DNA of 64,000 nt from DATGMS01 sp035303945 (GTDB taxonomy: Bacteria > Bacteroidota > Bacteroidia > Cytophagales > Cyclobacteriaceae): the NCBI GenBank assembly GCA_035303945.1, contig DATGQZ010000001.1, positions 1 through 64,000 of the forward strand, read 5' to 3'. Positions 34,778 to 44,656 of this stretch are shown here, piece by piece (the first letter of the stretch is position 1; each line of letters opens with the position of its first letter). The position numbers and the translations under genes are program-made. The notes below the pieces were generated by a model, which worked only from the letters and a program-made list of their open reading frames with translations, ran no database searches and was not told where the DNA came from.

Positions 34778-36364
34778 CTATTTTTCAAGATGCTCCCGTT
34801 TTCTTCTGGCAAATTTTTCCTTGATGATATCCTGTACGGGAATCCCTTCGATCTTGCTTTCCAGCCAGGAAATTATATCAAGATAGAGAAATGCGCGTTT
34901 TTCATAGGGATGATCCTCGTAGGGAATCAGGCGTTCCCTAAGCTCTATAAATGCATTCTTCAGTTGGTAATCGTAGATCCTATTGAGGTTACGGATAAAG
35001 CTCATGATTTCTTTCTGCACCAAATGAAGATCGTTCATTTTGATGAGAAATTTATACACCGTTCTGATTTGCTGCTCCAAGTCCTGATCCATCCCTTCTT
35101 CATAGCTGGCGATCAGTTTGAGTATATGCGCAAAGCTCTGCAGATCTTCCCGAAGCCCATCGCCGGTGTGATTGATTACTTGATCAAGATGCCGGATAGC
35201 GTTCCTATTATCCCCGCTTCCAAAGTAGAGACAGGCAACCTTATAATGCAACACCATCACATGATGGACATCCAACTTGTTTTTTAATGATCTCATCTCT
35301 CTCAGCAGCGCCGGCACCACATTATTGACCCCTTCGGTAAAATCACCCGTCATAAAATGGTAATTGATACTATTGGAGTAATAATAGAGGAAGGAAAGGA
35401 TGCGACAATTTTCATCCATCTTAAAGTCATCCGCCTCAAGATTTGAGCGGAATTCCATAAACACCTGAGAGAACCGCTCATATTGCCCCATATAAAAAAG
35501 TGTATCCAACAGATAATGATACGCCTTCAGATAATTCCCGGTAGCCACCCGGCGCATCTGCGGATGCTCGTTAAACAGATTGACCCATTTTTGGGCTGAG
35601 CGATAGCAATGGGGGAAATCCTGAAGAATATGATAAAACCATACCTGCGCTTGGTAAAAATACAGCTTTTCATAAAAAGAGAGGCTGTCCTGATCCATAG
35701 CCGGCAGATTGCTGTTGTAAAAATCCTCTACCATCCGGATATCATTTTCGTCCCGCACATACCCTACCTTTAAATATAGCCCGTAAAGCTGTAGGGAAAG
35801 ATTGCTCAATGCATTCTTTAATGAAACATTTTGAGTCAGACCCTTGGCCTCTGCCGCAAGCAGCTCCGCCCTATCCCTCATGCTGCGGGTGATGTGCTGC
35901 GATTCAATCACCTTTTCCAGCTCTACAATCCTAAGCACAATGGTATCTAAAAAATATCGTTCTGCTATATTTTTGGCCCTCGCAAGTAACTTCAGGCTTT
36001 GTTGATAAAGGCCTTTGTTGTAGAGGATCCGGGCAAAGTCGATCTGCTCGTTTAACTGTAATTCTACATTTTGATCTGCATAAACCAGTCTTAAACCGAC
36101 GAGTATCTGCTTATACAGGTGGGCTTTCATATTAGCCAGCTGCTTTTTACTCACAGGAGCTTTCTTCAAGACTTGCTGCTCATCGTACACTTCCAATTTG
36201 TCCAGAATATCAAACAACTTGATGAACTTCGCATTTTCGTTCGACTCAAAACGCTTTACAAATAGCCTAAAACTGCGTTTTTCTGCTTGGGTCAGGGATT
36301 TTATAAGAATAAAGAGGAAATCTTTCTCTTTGCTTGACATCGGATTAAACACATCCATAAGCAT
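34778..36364 (-). CDS. Conserved hypothetical protein of helical repeats
   Basis: 528 residues with no signal peptide and no catalytic motif that I recognise. The sequence is almost entirely amphipathic helices rich in Tyr, Phe, Leu and Arg, in pairs of about 35-40 residues (for example ARILYNKGLYQQSLKLLARAKNIAERY and HYKVACLYFGSGDNRNAIRHLDQVI), resembling tetratricopeptide repeats. This suggests a cytoplasmic scaffold or protein-binding protein. Start codons at 36364, 36358 or 36340 are all possible; the -7 element at 36416-36423 is compatible with each. I recall similar proteins from Cytophagales genomes but know no function. Confidence 0.8.
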   Translation of the reverse strand: MLMDVFNPMSSKEKDFLFILIKSLTQAEKRSFRLFVKRFESNENAKFIKLFDILDKLEVYDEQQVLKKAPVSKKQLANMKAHLYKQILVGLRLVYADQNVELQLNEQIDFARILYNKGLYQQSLKLLARAKNIAERYFLDTIVLRIVELEKVIESQHITRSMRDRAELLAAEAKGLTQNVSLKNALSNLSLQLYGLYLKVGYVRDENDIRMVEDFYNSNLPAMDQDSLSFYEKLYFYQAQVWFYHILQDFPHCYRSAQKWVNLFNEHPQMRRVATGNYLKAYHYLLDTLFYMGQYERFSQVFMEFRSNLEADDFKMDENCRILSFLYYYSNSINYHFMTGDFTEGVNNVVPALLREMRSLKNKLDVHHVMVLHYKVACLYFGSGDNRNAIRHLDQVINHTGDGLREDLQSFAHILKLIASYEEGMDQDLEQQIRTVYKFLIKMNDLHLVQKEIMSFIRNLNRIYDYQLKNAFIELRERLIPYEDHPYEKRAFLYLDIISWLESKIEGIPVQDIIKEKFARRKREHLEK

Positions 36365-36415
36365 TTGATTTATAGATCAATAGTTGTAAACTACGAACGT
36401 TTAACGTTGGACAAT

Positions 36416-36423
36416 CAAATCTA
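36416..36423 (-). promoter_or_regulatory. -7 promoter element for the helical-repeat gene
   Basis: On the minus strand TAGATTTG, a perfect TAnnTTTG match, about 50 bases before the ATG at 36364. The divergent leuA gene starts 60 bases to the right, so the two promoters share this spacer. Confidence 0.55.
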
Positions 36424-36482
36424 ACCCGATTTCCCGTCATTCCTTTAAACTTTACTTTAGATTTTTAATAAAAATCAAAAAT

Positions 36483-37655
36483 ATGGAAAATAGGAAAGTA
36501 CTTATCTTTGATACCACTTTGAGGGACGGTGAGCAAGTCCCAGGTTGCAAGTTGAACACCCCCGAAAAGATTGAGATTGCACTAGAGCTGGAAAGACTCG
36601 GTGTTGATGTCATCGAAGCAGGTTTTCCCATCTCCAGCCCAGGCGATTTCAAGTCTGTAGTTGAAATATCAAAGAATGTTTCTCAGCCTATCATTTGTGG
36701 CCTGTCCCGCGCGGTGAAGAAAGATATCGAAACAGCAGCAGAAGCACTAAAATATGCTAAAAGGCCCAGAATCCATACCGGATTAGGAACTTCAGACAGC
36801 CATATTCTTCATAAATTCAACAGCAACCGGGACCAAATCATATCCTGGGCAACGGATGCTGTCAAATTTGCAAAATCTTTTGTAGAAGACGTTGAGTTTT
36901 ACGCTGAAGATGCGGGAAGAACTGACAATGAATATTTGGCACGGGTATGTGAGGCGGCGATTAAGGCAGGGGCTACCGTTTTGAATATTCCCGACACAAC
37001 AGGATATTGCTTACCCGACGAGTATGGTGCCAAGATCAAGTACTTGATGGACAATGTGAGAGGCATTGAAAATGTCATAGTATCTGCCCATTGCCACAAC
37101 GACCTCGGACTGGCCACTGCCAATGCCATTTCTGCCGTTATGAACGGTGCCCGACAAGTTGAATGTACCATTAACGGGATCGGTGAAAGGGCCGGCAATA
37201 CCTCCTTAGAGGAGGTGGTCATGGTGATCAAGCAACACCCCCGCCTGAATGTCCACACCGACATCAATACCCGTCTCTTGAACCCTATCAGCAGATTGGT
37301 CACCGATAAGATGGGGATGATGGTGCAACCCAACAAAGCCATCGTGGGATCAAATGCTTTTGCTCATTCTTCTGGTATCCATCAGGACGGCGTGATCAAA
37401 AACCGGGAGACTTACGAAATTATCGATCCTCAAGAGGTTGGTGTAGATGAATCTACAATTCGGTTGACAGCGCGCAGCGGTAGAGCGGCTCTTGCCTACC
37501 GCGCCCACAAAATCGGCTACTCCCTTACCAAGACCGATCTTGATGAGGTATATGTATTATTCTTGGAGCAGGCTGATATTAAAAAAGAAATTACTGACGA
37601 TGACTTGTTGGAAATTATGAAAACTGCCAAACTTTCCAACAAAGTAGAAGCTTAA
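36483..37655 (+). CDS. leuA: 2-isopropylmalate synthase, short form
   Basis: 390 residues. It condenses acetyl-CoA with 2-oxoisovalerate, the first committed step of leucine synthesis. DTTLRDGEQVPG near 10-21 and IEAGFPISSPGDF near 41-53 belong to the HMGL-like TIM barrel; HCHNDLGLATANA and NGIGERAGN are the metal-binding and family-specific motifs of LeuA rather than homocitrate synthase. The protein stops after the linker subdomain, so the C-terminal regulatory domain that senses leucine in the approximately 520-residue enzymes is missing. Feedback control by leucine may therefore be absent. A terminator follows, so the gene is transcribed alone; leuBCD are not in the window. Confidence 0.9.
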   Translation: MENRKVLIFDTTLRDGEQVPGCKLNTPEKIEIALELERLGVDVIEAGFPISSPGDFKSVVEISKNVSQPIICGLSRAVKKDIETAAEALKYAKRPRIHTGLGTSDSHILHKFNSNRDQIISWATDAVKFAKSFVEDVEFYAEDAGRTDNEYLARVCEAAIKAGATVLNIPDTTGYCLPDEYGAKIKYLMDNVRGIENVIVSAHCHNDLGLATANAISAVMNGARQVECTINGIGERAGNTSLEEVVMVIKQHPRLNVHTDINTRLLNPISRLVTDKMGMMVQPNKAIVGSNAFAHSSGIHQDGVIKNRETYEIIDPQEVGVDESTIRLTARSGRAALAYRAHKIGYSLTKTDLDEVYVLFLEQADIKKEITDDDLLEIMKTAKLSNKVEA

Positions 37656-37678
37656 ACAGGAGCAGCATTCAGTTTTGC

Positions 37679-37710
37679 AAAAGAGATGGCATAGAGTCAT
37701 CTCTTTTTTT
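37679..37710 (+). terminator. Rho-independent terminator after leuA
   Basis: AGAGATG (37682-37688) pairs with CATCTCT (37698-37704), followed by seven T residues. It separates leuA from the following dehydratase gene. Confidence 0.85.
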
Positions 37711-37818
37711 GTTTATTCTTTAAACGCCCACTAGTTCGGTGGTTTTTTTCTGAAGAATCAATTCACTGGAACCGTAATATTTTCTATTTTTAGGATAAAA
37801 CCACCAAGACTTTTAACA

Positions 37819-39540
37819 TTGAAGAAGGACAAAGAACAACTCAGAAGTAGAGAATGGTTTGGCAGAACCGGAAAAGACGGCTTCATCTACCGTGCGTGGA
37901 TGAAAAATCAAGGAACTCCAAACCATCAATTTGAAGGAAAACCTGTCATCGGCATCTGTAATACCTGGTCAGAGTTGACTCCCTGTAATGGACATTTTCG
38001 GGAACTGGCCCAATCTGTCAAAAATGGCATTTTGGAAGCAGGGGGATTCCCCGTCGAGTTCCCTGTAATGTCTTTGGGCGAGACCTTGATCAAACCCACT
38101 GCCATGCTGTACCGCAACCTAGCAAGTATGGACGTAGAAGAATCCATTCGAGCTAACCCCATTGATGGCGTGGTATTGTTGTGTGGCTGTGACAAAACTA
38201 CCCCTTCATTGGTCATGGGTGCATGCAGTGTAGACCTACCCACCATTGTAGTTTCAGGGGGGCCTATGCTTGCGGGCAAATTCAATGGACAAAACATCGG
38301 AACCTCAGATCTATGGCGTTTTAGCGAATCCTCGAGATCGGGAAAGATGAGCCTGCAGGCACTATTGGACGCTGAGGGTAGCATGTGCAGAAGCCAAGGG
38401 CATTGCGCGGTGATGGGTACTGCATCCACCATGGCCAGTATGGTAGAATCCTTGGGATTGTCTCTCCCCCACAATGCGGCCATACCAGCGGCTGATGCCC
38501 GCAGGAAAGTACTCGCTCATATGTCGGGAATGAGAATTGTGGAAATGGTCAAAGAAAACCTCCGGCTTTCAGACATCCTGACCAGAGAGGCATTTATCAA
38601 TGCGATTATTACCAACGCAGCTATTGGTGGATCTTCCAACTTTGCCATCCATCTTTTGGCCATTGCGGGCCGCATTGGCGTGGATTTGAATCTGGAGGAT
38701 TTCGATGACACAACGACCAATGTACCTTTAATTGCCAACTTGCAGCCTGCTGGCAAGTACTTCATGGAAGATCTCTACTATGCCGGCGGAATCCCGGCCG
38801 TGCTAAAAGAATTGAAAGACTACCTCCACAACGACTGCATTACTGTCAATGGGAAAACCATAGAGGAAAACTACAGGGACAGCGTCTGCTACAACCGGGA
38901 TGTAATCACCACCGTCGACGTTCCTTTTAATCCTATTTCGGGCTTAGTGGTACTCAAAGGCAATCTCTGTGAAAATGGTGCCGTGCTTAAACCTGCATGC
39001 GCTACGGTGGAAATGATGCAACATACCGGCAAGGCGGTGGTATTTAAAAACATTGAGGATTATAAAGCGAGAATTGATGACCCCGATTTGGAAGTAGATG
39101 CCAGCAGCGTATTGGTACTTCAAAATGTCGGGCCAAAAGGTTATCCGGGAATGCCGGAAGTAGGTAATATGGGTATTCCGAAAAAGCTCTTGTTGGAAGG
39201 CGTTACGGATATGGTCCGCATCTCCGACGGAAGAATGAGCGGCACTGCTTTTGGCACCATCATTCTTCATGTTTCTCCCGAAGCAGCGGATGGGGGCACG
39301 CTGGGTATTGTGCGGGATGGAGATTTGATTACACTTGATGTTACCAAGCGATCCTTGCATGTTCATCTGGATGAAGCAGAAATTCTCCAGAGGAAAAAGG
39401 AGTGGCAGCCATTGCAATTTGATGCTTCAAGAGGCTATGTCAATCTTTTCATCAACCACGTTCAACAAGCTCACCTGGGAGCGGATATGGACTTCTTAAG
39501 AGGTAAATCCGGAAGTGAAGTGGTGAGAGATTCCCACTGA
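37819..39540 (+). CDS. IlvD/Edd family dehydratase (sugar-acid dehydratase type)
   Basis: 573 residues from a TTG start at 37819. The first in-frame ATG (37900) would remove the family-conserved segment LRSREWFG, so TTG is preferred. Cys56 (SELTPC), Cys124 (LCGCDKTTPS) and Cys196 (RSQGHC) are placed to bind the Fe-S cluster. Segments such as GICNTWSELTPCN, NLASMDVEESIRANPIDGVV and GGPMLAGKF resemble L-arabinonate/D-xylonate-type dehydratases more than classical dihydroxy-acid dehydratase, with which it is easily confused. The reaction is removal of water from a sugar acid to a 2-keto-3-deoxy acid. No sugar-pathway neighbours confirm this, and leuA next door could tempt an ilvD label. Confidence 0.82.
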   Translation: MKKDKEQLRSREWFGRTGKDGFIYRAWMKNQGTPNHQFEGKPVIGICNTWSELTPCNGHFRELAQSVKNGILEAGGFPVEFPVMSLGETLIKPTAMLYRNLASMDVEESIRANPIDGVVLLCGCDKTTPSLVMGACSVDLPTIVVSGGPMLAGKFNGQNIGTSDLWRFSESSRSGKMSLQALLDAEGSMCRSQGHCAVMGTASTMASMVESLGLSLPHNAAIPAADARRKVLAHMSGMRIVEMVKENLRLSDILTREAFINAIITNAAIGGSSNFAIHLLAIAGRIGVDLNLEDFDDTTTNVPLIANLQPAGKYFMEDLYYAGGIPAVLKELKDYLHNDCITVNGKTIEENYRDSVCYNRDVITTVDVPFNPISGLVVLKGNLCENGAVLKPACATVEMMQHTGKAVVFKNIEDYKARIDDPDLEVDASSVLVLQNVGPKGYPGMPEVGNMGIPKKLLLEGVTDMVRISDGRMSGTAFGTIILHVSPEAADGGTLGIVRDGDLITLDVTKRSLHVHLDEAEILQRKKEWQPLQFDASRGYVNLFINHVQQAHLGADMDFLRGKSGSEVVRDSH

Positions 39541-39563
39541 GACTTTTTCTACGCTACAAACTA

Positions 39564-39595
39564 AAAAGGAGAAAGATGGCATCTTTCTCCCTTTG
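39564..39595. terminator. Bidirectional terminator between the dehydratase gene and susD
   Basis: GGAGAAAGAT (39568-39577) pairs with ATCTTTCTCC (39581-39590) around a 3-base loop, with A-rich and T-rich flanks. It sits between genes that converge at 39540 and 39603. Confidence 0.85.
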
Positions 39596-39602
39596 GTATT
39601 TT

Positions 39603-41321
39603 TTACCAACCCGGGTTCTGTGTCAGGTTGGGGTTCAATACAATTTCCGTCAAAGGAATGGAATTCAAGTAGTCCCTGTTGACATCAAAACCATAGCCGT
39701 TAGGCATTGCATTTTTGAAGGGGTCCAAGAAGCCGTCTTCATCCACCGGAAAGGGGTTTACCGCAACCTGAGAAGCTTTAAAACCTTTTGGCCGCTTACC
39801 TACGATAAGCTCATCCGCCGCGGCCCACCGTGCAATATCATGCCACCGAAAACCCTCTGTAGCCAATTCCACTCTACGTTCCCTCCTGACTTCATTAATA
39901 ATCGGTGATAGATCGGGAAAATCCCAATTAGGATCATGAGTAATATTGGCCAATTCCAGATTGGGCATGCCTACCCGATCCCTGAGTTTTTTGATAGAAA
40001 TATCAATGTCCTCTTGGGTGATAGTACCGAGCTCTGCCTTAGCTTCAGCATAGTTGAGAAGTGCTTCGGCATAGCGATAGATGATGCCAGGTGATTCTTC
40101 ATACTGCTGCACATGGTAATTCATATCAGGGTTATACCCTTTGATGTTGATATAACCAGCAGGTGAATTGTGTGCGGCATTAGAGTTCAGCTTGTCATAG
40201 ACTGTCTTCCAATATTCAATGGTGCCGTCTTTATGGATTCTCCATATTCGATCATGGGTCGCAATATTCTGATAAAAACGAGGATCCCGATTGACTTTTT
40301 CCTCCATCAAGGAACTGTGTCCTTGGAAAAGTGGGCTTACGCTGATTGGCCTACCGTCGATACAGAGATAAGCGTCGGCTAGGGATTTTGTAATGGAATT
40401 GTCATTTGGAAACTCCATCCTATGGTTGCGGTCGTTTGTGAAGCTGGAATTTCCTCTTGAAAGCTCGTTATTATACTCTCTCCAAAACATGATTTCCGAA
40501 TTGTTGGAATAATCCTGCAAGGCAAACAAATCATAATAATCTGACTCCGGGTTTCCTGTAGTGTAAATATCATAGACACCCGACTGCATCAATTCCAAGG
40601 CAGCCGCTGCAGCCTTTTGCAAATATTTTTCAGGCTGGGCATTGGATACTCCAAATGCCGTGTTCGCATGGTATTTTTGCCAAGTCCCCTCATACAAAGC
40701 GACGCGGCTTTGTATCAACAAGGCCATCCAGCGGTTGACTCTCCCCTGCCCCTTGGTTTTCTCCGCTGTCAGATACATAGCCGCAGAATCTAGGGCAGCT
40801 ATAATATTCGTGGCGACCAGATCCCTTGAATCCCGGGGATTGTACAACTCTGGAGAATCGGTCTTCAGTTCATAGGTGATCCATTGTATATCACCATACT
40901 GCTGCAACATGGTGTAATACGACAATGCCCTAAAAAAATAGGCTTCTCCTAAGTACTGCTGATAATCCTCTAAAGCATAGGATTCTTCTACTTTTTTATA
41001 GTTATCAAAAAAGTAGTTGACCCGTCGTATCCATCCAAATCCTATCGATCCGCTGGTGTTTATTACCCTTGTTCCTTGAAGACGACTATCTACATTGGTA
41101 CCTACTTGATTATCGCTGTTAAAGTCAGCGCCATGATTGGGATATTTGGCGAAATACGTGGTGCTGTAAAAGCTATTCATATAGGTTTCCAGGTCCTTTG
41201 GAGTCTTAAAGTAGTTGACATCTGATATGGCATCCAAAGGATAGCGGTCTAGGAAATCCTCATTACAGGCGGTAATGCTGGCTATTAAGATGAGACTAAG
41301 ATAGAAATATAACCTTTTCAT
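39603..41321 (-). CDS. SusD/RagB family nutrient-binding lipoprotein
   Basis: 572 residues, longer than the other two SusD proteins here. The signal ends SITAC (lipid Cys near 19), followed by NEDFLDRYPLDAIS, the common SusD opening. YLGEAYFFRALSYYTMLQQYGDIQWI near 124-149 and the RRERRVELATEGFRWHDIARW block near 494 are family markers; the end is TQNPGW. It pairs with the SusC 18 bases upstream. No enzyme genes flank it to suggest the ligand. Confidence 0.93.
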   Translation of the reverse strand: MKRLYFYLSLILIASITACNEDFLDRYPLDAISDVNYFKTPKDLETYMNSFYSTTYFAKYPNHGADFNSDNQVGTNVDSRLQGTRVINTSGSIGFGWIRRVNYFFDNYKKVEESYALEDYQQYLGEAYFFRALSYYTMLQQYGDIQWITYELKTDSPELYNPRDSRDLVATNIIAALDSAAMYLTAEKTKGQGRVNRWMALLIQSRVALYEGTWQKYHANTAFGVSNAQPEKYLQKAAAAALELMQSGVYDIYTTGNPESDYYDLFALQDYSNNSEIMFWREYNNELSRGNSSFTNDRNHRMEFPNDNSITKSLADAYLCIDGRPISVSPLFQGHSSLMEEKVNRDPRFYQNIATHDRIWRIHKDGTIEYWKTVYDKLNSNAAHNSPAGYINIKGYNPDMNYHVQQYEESPGIIYRYAEALLNYAEAKAELGTITQEDIDISIKKLRDRVGMPNLELANITHDPNWDFPDLSPIINEVRRERRVELATEGFRWHDIARWAAADELIVGKRPKGFKASQVAVNPFPVDEDGFLDPFKNAMPNGYGFDVNRDYLNSIPLTEIVLNPNLTQNPGW

Positions 41322-41339
41322 AATGCTTCTTCTTTTCCT

Positions 41340-44300
41340 TTAAAATGTAAGATTAAGTCCCACTGACACCACCCTTGACAGCGGATAAATACGTCCTGAC
41401 TGGTATCCACCATTGTCAGGATCCGAAGCAATGGTGGTTTCTGGGTCGAAGGTTCCGGGCAATTTGGTTAAGGTGAGCAGATTTTCCCCAGATAGATAAA
41501 TCCTCGCTCTTTGAAGCGACACTTTTGAAGAAATATCTGAGGGTAAAGTATATCCGATCTGCAGATTTTTTAGTCTTAAATAAGCTGCATTCTGCAAAAA
41601 CCGGGTTTGCACCTGTCTGTTCTTGTTCGTTTCTGCGGAAAAATAAGGTTTTGCAAAATACGCATCTGTGTTGGGCCCCAACATATTTGTCTCATTTGCC
41701 GGTCTCCAATAGTCGAGGGTGAAGGAGTTTTTATATAAGCCCGAACTGCCGGTGGCATTCAGCATACCCCAAAAGAGTTGCATGGACGTTGGAGGGAAAT
41801 AGTCTCGCTTCCCTATCCCTTGCCAGAACATGCTCATATCAAAGCCTCTCCAGTTGAAACCACCAGAGAAGGAATAATTGTACCTGGGGCTGGTATTTCC
41901 GATGACGCTAAGATCTCCATAATCATTTAAGGTTCTGCTGCCGTCACTCACTTTCCCATCACCGTTCAAGTCCTTATACTTGATATCTCCTGGCCCCCAC
42001 TGTGCAAAAAACCTGGATTGGTCGGGCATTTCTTCTCCTTCTACTTGTATGATCCCATCGGTAGTGTATCCCCAAATTTCACCGACCATTTTGCCTGGAT
42101 ACCAGGTGTCAATCAGTTCTTTTTCATTATAATACTGTAGGATCTTTGCCCGGCTGTCTCCTAAACTCACTTTCGCATAGTAGGTGAAGTCTGTTGAAAT
42201 TCTATCTCTCCAGGACAATACCAGCTCAAAGCCTTTGGTAGAAAGTTCAGCATTGTTTCTTTGGGGCGTGGACACTCCCAGCGGGTAGGGCAACTGCTCT
42301 GTAGGCCCCAGCATATTTGTCGTGACCCTGTTGTACCAGTCGAAGGTTAATTGCAGCCTCTCGCTCAGGAAGCCAGCATCGAAGCCAAGGTTGGTGGTAG
42401 TAATCGTCTCCCAAGTCAAATCGCTGCTGATCAAGCCTGGAGGAGTGGCATACTGAGGACGCTGACCATCAATGATCCAGTTTAATTCCGCTCCTACCCC
42501 CATGGTGGTGAGGTAGGAATATAACCCTACATTTTGGTTGCCCAATGAACCGTAGGACCCACGGACCTTAAAGCTGTTGACTACATTTTCAAGGGGACTC
42601 CAGAAATTTTCATTGGAAATAAAATAACCTGCTGAGGCTGACGGAAAGAAACCCCATCTTGTTTCTGGCGCAAAGCGTGAAGATCCATTGTAGCGTGCAC
42701 TGGCTTCAAACAGGTATTTTTCTTTAAAGTTGTAATTCAACCGGCCAAATACCCCTTGTGTAGCCCAATGATTCATCGCATCGGTGACGTTCTTTTCTCC
42801 CAATGCGGTGCTGATAGAAGGCACCTCGTCTGTAATCAAACCTGTCGCCGTGGCCGACATGGAAGTATAGTGGCGGGCTTCTTGTTCATATCCTGCCAAC
42901 ACATTGACAAAATGGTCTTTAATGGTCTGCTGATAGGAGCTGACCACGTTGATTAAAGTATAATTGGTTTGGTTATAGGAGGACTCGAAGGATGACTCCG
43001 GCTTTCCTACATTGCCGAGCTGGCCCGTTCCCAATTCAACCCATACAGGCTTAGGATGCACCATCCTCCTGCTGTTGATGATGTTGTGGTTAAAATTGAA
43101 GGTGGTGACCCACCCTTTCAGCGGCTCCAGATCCGCGCCCAAATTCACAAAAAAGTCATTGGTTTCAAATTTATCCCTGCCGGAATCCTGTTGCCAACGA
43201 AGCAGTGGACTTTGGATGGTCCCATTGATATTGTACATCGGCATCATGGGGGCAAAGGTGATGACCTCCCCCATCATATGCTCCCTCCCTACGGTCGTCT
43301 GCCCCACTGGGTAATCGGCCAAACCTTTGGCATATTTGACCCCCGTTCGTACATTAAGCCAATCCGTGACTTGGGAATTGAGATTAGACAAAAAGTTAAG
43401 CCTTCTATAATTGTCATTGCCGTACTTGTACACCCCATTTTGATCTACAAAGCCGCCAGATAAATAATAGTTGGTCCGTTCTGTTCCACCGGATATGTTG
43501 ATATGGTGCTTTTGGTTGTAGGAAGTGTTCCCGATCAAGATCTGCGGCCAATCGTAATTTGCATTGCCATTTCGCCTACCGGCCCAAATATTATCTATTG
43601 GATTATCAGGGTCATATTCATATGGAAAGGTTCCGTTCATATACCCACGGATACGCTCTACTTGTTCATCACTGTAAACAGGTGTCAATCCGGCATTGGC
43701 GTTGGCTTGGTTATAAGCCGTGGCCCACGTCATCGCATCCACAAAGCTGGCTACTCCGATAGGGGAGTTCATGGAAAAGTTGTTATTGTATTCGATATTT
43801 ACTTTGCCTTGTTGACCTTTCTTGGTCGTAATTAACACGACGCCAAAGGGAGCCCTAGATCCATAAATTGCTGAAGCAGAAGCATCCTTTAACACGGAAA
43901 CACTTTCCACTGATTCAGGATCAATATTATTGATATTGACTTCAACGCCGTCCACAAGAATCAGCGGGGAGGCATTGGCATTGATTGACCCCAAACCCCT
44001 AATGTTCCAGCTCGACGTGGCGCCAGGTTCTCCTCCCCTCATTCCCATGGTGATGTTTAGGTTGGGAGAAGCACCTTTCATCAGATCTCCCATATTTACA
44101 GCAGGACGGTTTCTGATTTCCTCGCCGGATATAGCGTCTACCGACCCTGTCAAAGTCATTTTCTTTTGGGTACCATAACCTACCACTACTACTTCATCTA
44201 GGGCGGTCATATCTTCCAATAGAACCACGTCAATGACTTTCCGTCCATCCATGGGGACAGTCAGGGTCTCAAATCCAATAAAGGAGAAAACCAAAGTAGA

Positions 44301-44588
44301 ACCGGGTGGAACGAGCAGTTTATATCCACCGTCTAGGTCTGTAGCGGTACCCATTGTGGTACCCTGAACTGAAACAGTGACCCCAGGAAGAGGTTCACCC
44401 TTATTATCTACTACCTTTCCTGAAACGGCAACATTGGCCGTCTGCTGAAAATCAAATGATTCGTAGTAGATTTTGTGCGCATCTGCCGAGATGTGCTTTT
44501 CTGCCAAAGCCGGAAAGGCCAGCAACGAAAGCATCCCCACAGCACAATGCACTGTGATCCGGGGAATGATTGGTAAGGATGTGTTCAT
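41340..44588 (-). CDS. SusC/RagA family TonB-linked outer-membrane transporter
   Basis: 1082 residues. A signal peptide (ending near FPALA) and a 20-30 residue linker precede a carboxypeptidase-regulatory-like domain (VSGKVVDNKGEPLPGVTVSVQGTTMG near 54), the TonB box region VVVVGYGTQKK, the plug with NIRGLGSINANASPLILVDG, and a long barrel ending in LTF. It transports a SusD-captured nutrient across the outer membrane. Upstream lies a 14-bp palindrome. The preceding lipoprotein gene ends in a terminator, so this SusCD pair likely has its own promoter. Confidence 0.94.
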   Translation of the reverse strand: MNTSLPIIPRITVHCAVGMLSLLAFPALAEKHISADAHKIYYESFDFQQTANVAVSGKVVDNKGEPLPGVTVSVQGTTMGTATDLDGGYKLLVPPGSTLVFSFIGFETLTVPMDGRKVIDVVLLEDMTALDEVVVVGYGTQKKMTLTGSVDAISGEEIRNRPAVNMGDLMKGASPNLNITMGMRGGEPGATSSWNIRGLGSINANASPLILVDGVEVNINNIDPESVESVSVLKDASASAIYGSRAPFGVVLITTKKGQQGKVNIEYNNNFSMNSPIGVASFVDAMTWATAYNQANANAGLTPVYSDEQVERIRGYMNGTFPYEYDPDNPIDNIWAGRRNGNANYDWPQILIGNTSYNQKHHINISGGTERTNYYLSGGFVDQNGVYKYGNDNYRRLNFLSNLNSQVTDWLNVRTGVKYAKGLADYPVGQTTVGREHMMGEVITFAPMMPMYNINGTIQSPLLRWQQDSGRDKFETNDFFVNLGADLEPLKGWVTTFNFNHNIINSRRMVHPKPVWVELGTGQLGNVGKPESSFESSYNQTNYTLINVVSSYQQTIKDHFVNVLAGYEQEARHYTSMSATATGLITDEVPSISTALGEKNVTDAMNHWATQGVFGRLNYNFKEKYLFEASARYNGSSRFAPETRWGFFPSASAGYFISNENFWSPLENVVNSFKVRGSYGSLGNQNVGLYSYLTTMGVGAELNWIIDGQRPQYATPPGLISSDLTWETITTTNLGFDAGFLSERLQLTFDWYNRVTTNMLGPTEQLPYPLGVSTPQRNNAELSTKGFELVLSWRDRISTDFTYYAKVSLGDSRAKILQYYNEKELIDTWYPGKMVGEIWGYTTDGIIQVEGEEMPDQSRFFAQWGPGDIKYKDLNGDGKVSDGSRTLNDYGDLSVIGNTSPRYNYSFSGGFNWRGFDMSMFWQGIGKRDYFPPTSMQLFWGMLNATGSSGLYKNSFTLDYWRPANETNMLGPNTDAYFAKPYFSAETNKNRQVQTRFLQNAAYLRLKNLQIGYTLPSDISSKVSLQRARIYLSGENLLTLTKLPGTFDPETTIASDPDNGGYQSGRIYPLSRVVSVGLNLTF

Positions 44589-44642
44589 ATGATCTGGTTT
44601 GTTTAAGAAAGAATACTCCCTATAATCCTACGGCACTTCCAA

Positions 44643-44656
44643 TACCCATATGGGTA
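44643..44656. promoter_or_regulatory. 14-bp perfect palindrome upstream of susC, possible operator
   Basis: TACCCATATGGGTA is its own reverse complement and lies 55-68 bases before the SusC ATG at 44588. The size and position fit the site of a dimeric repressor or activator. An overlapping ACGTACCCA (minus strand, 44659-44651) recurs upstream of the next susC at 50310-50318 in the other orientation. No regulator gene is adjacent. Confidence 0.4.
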
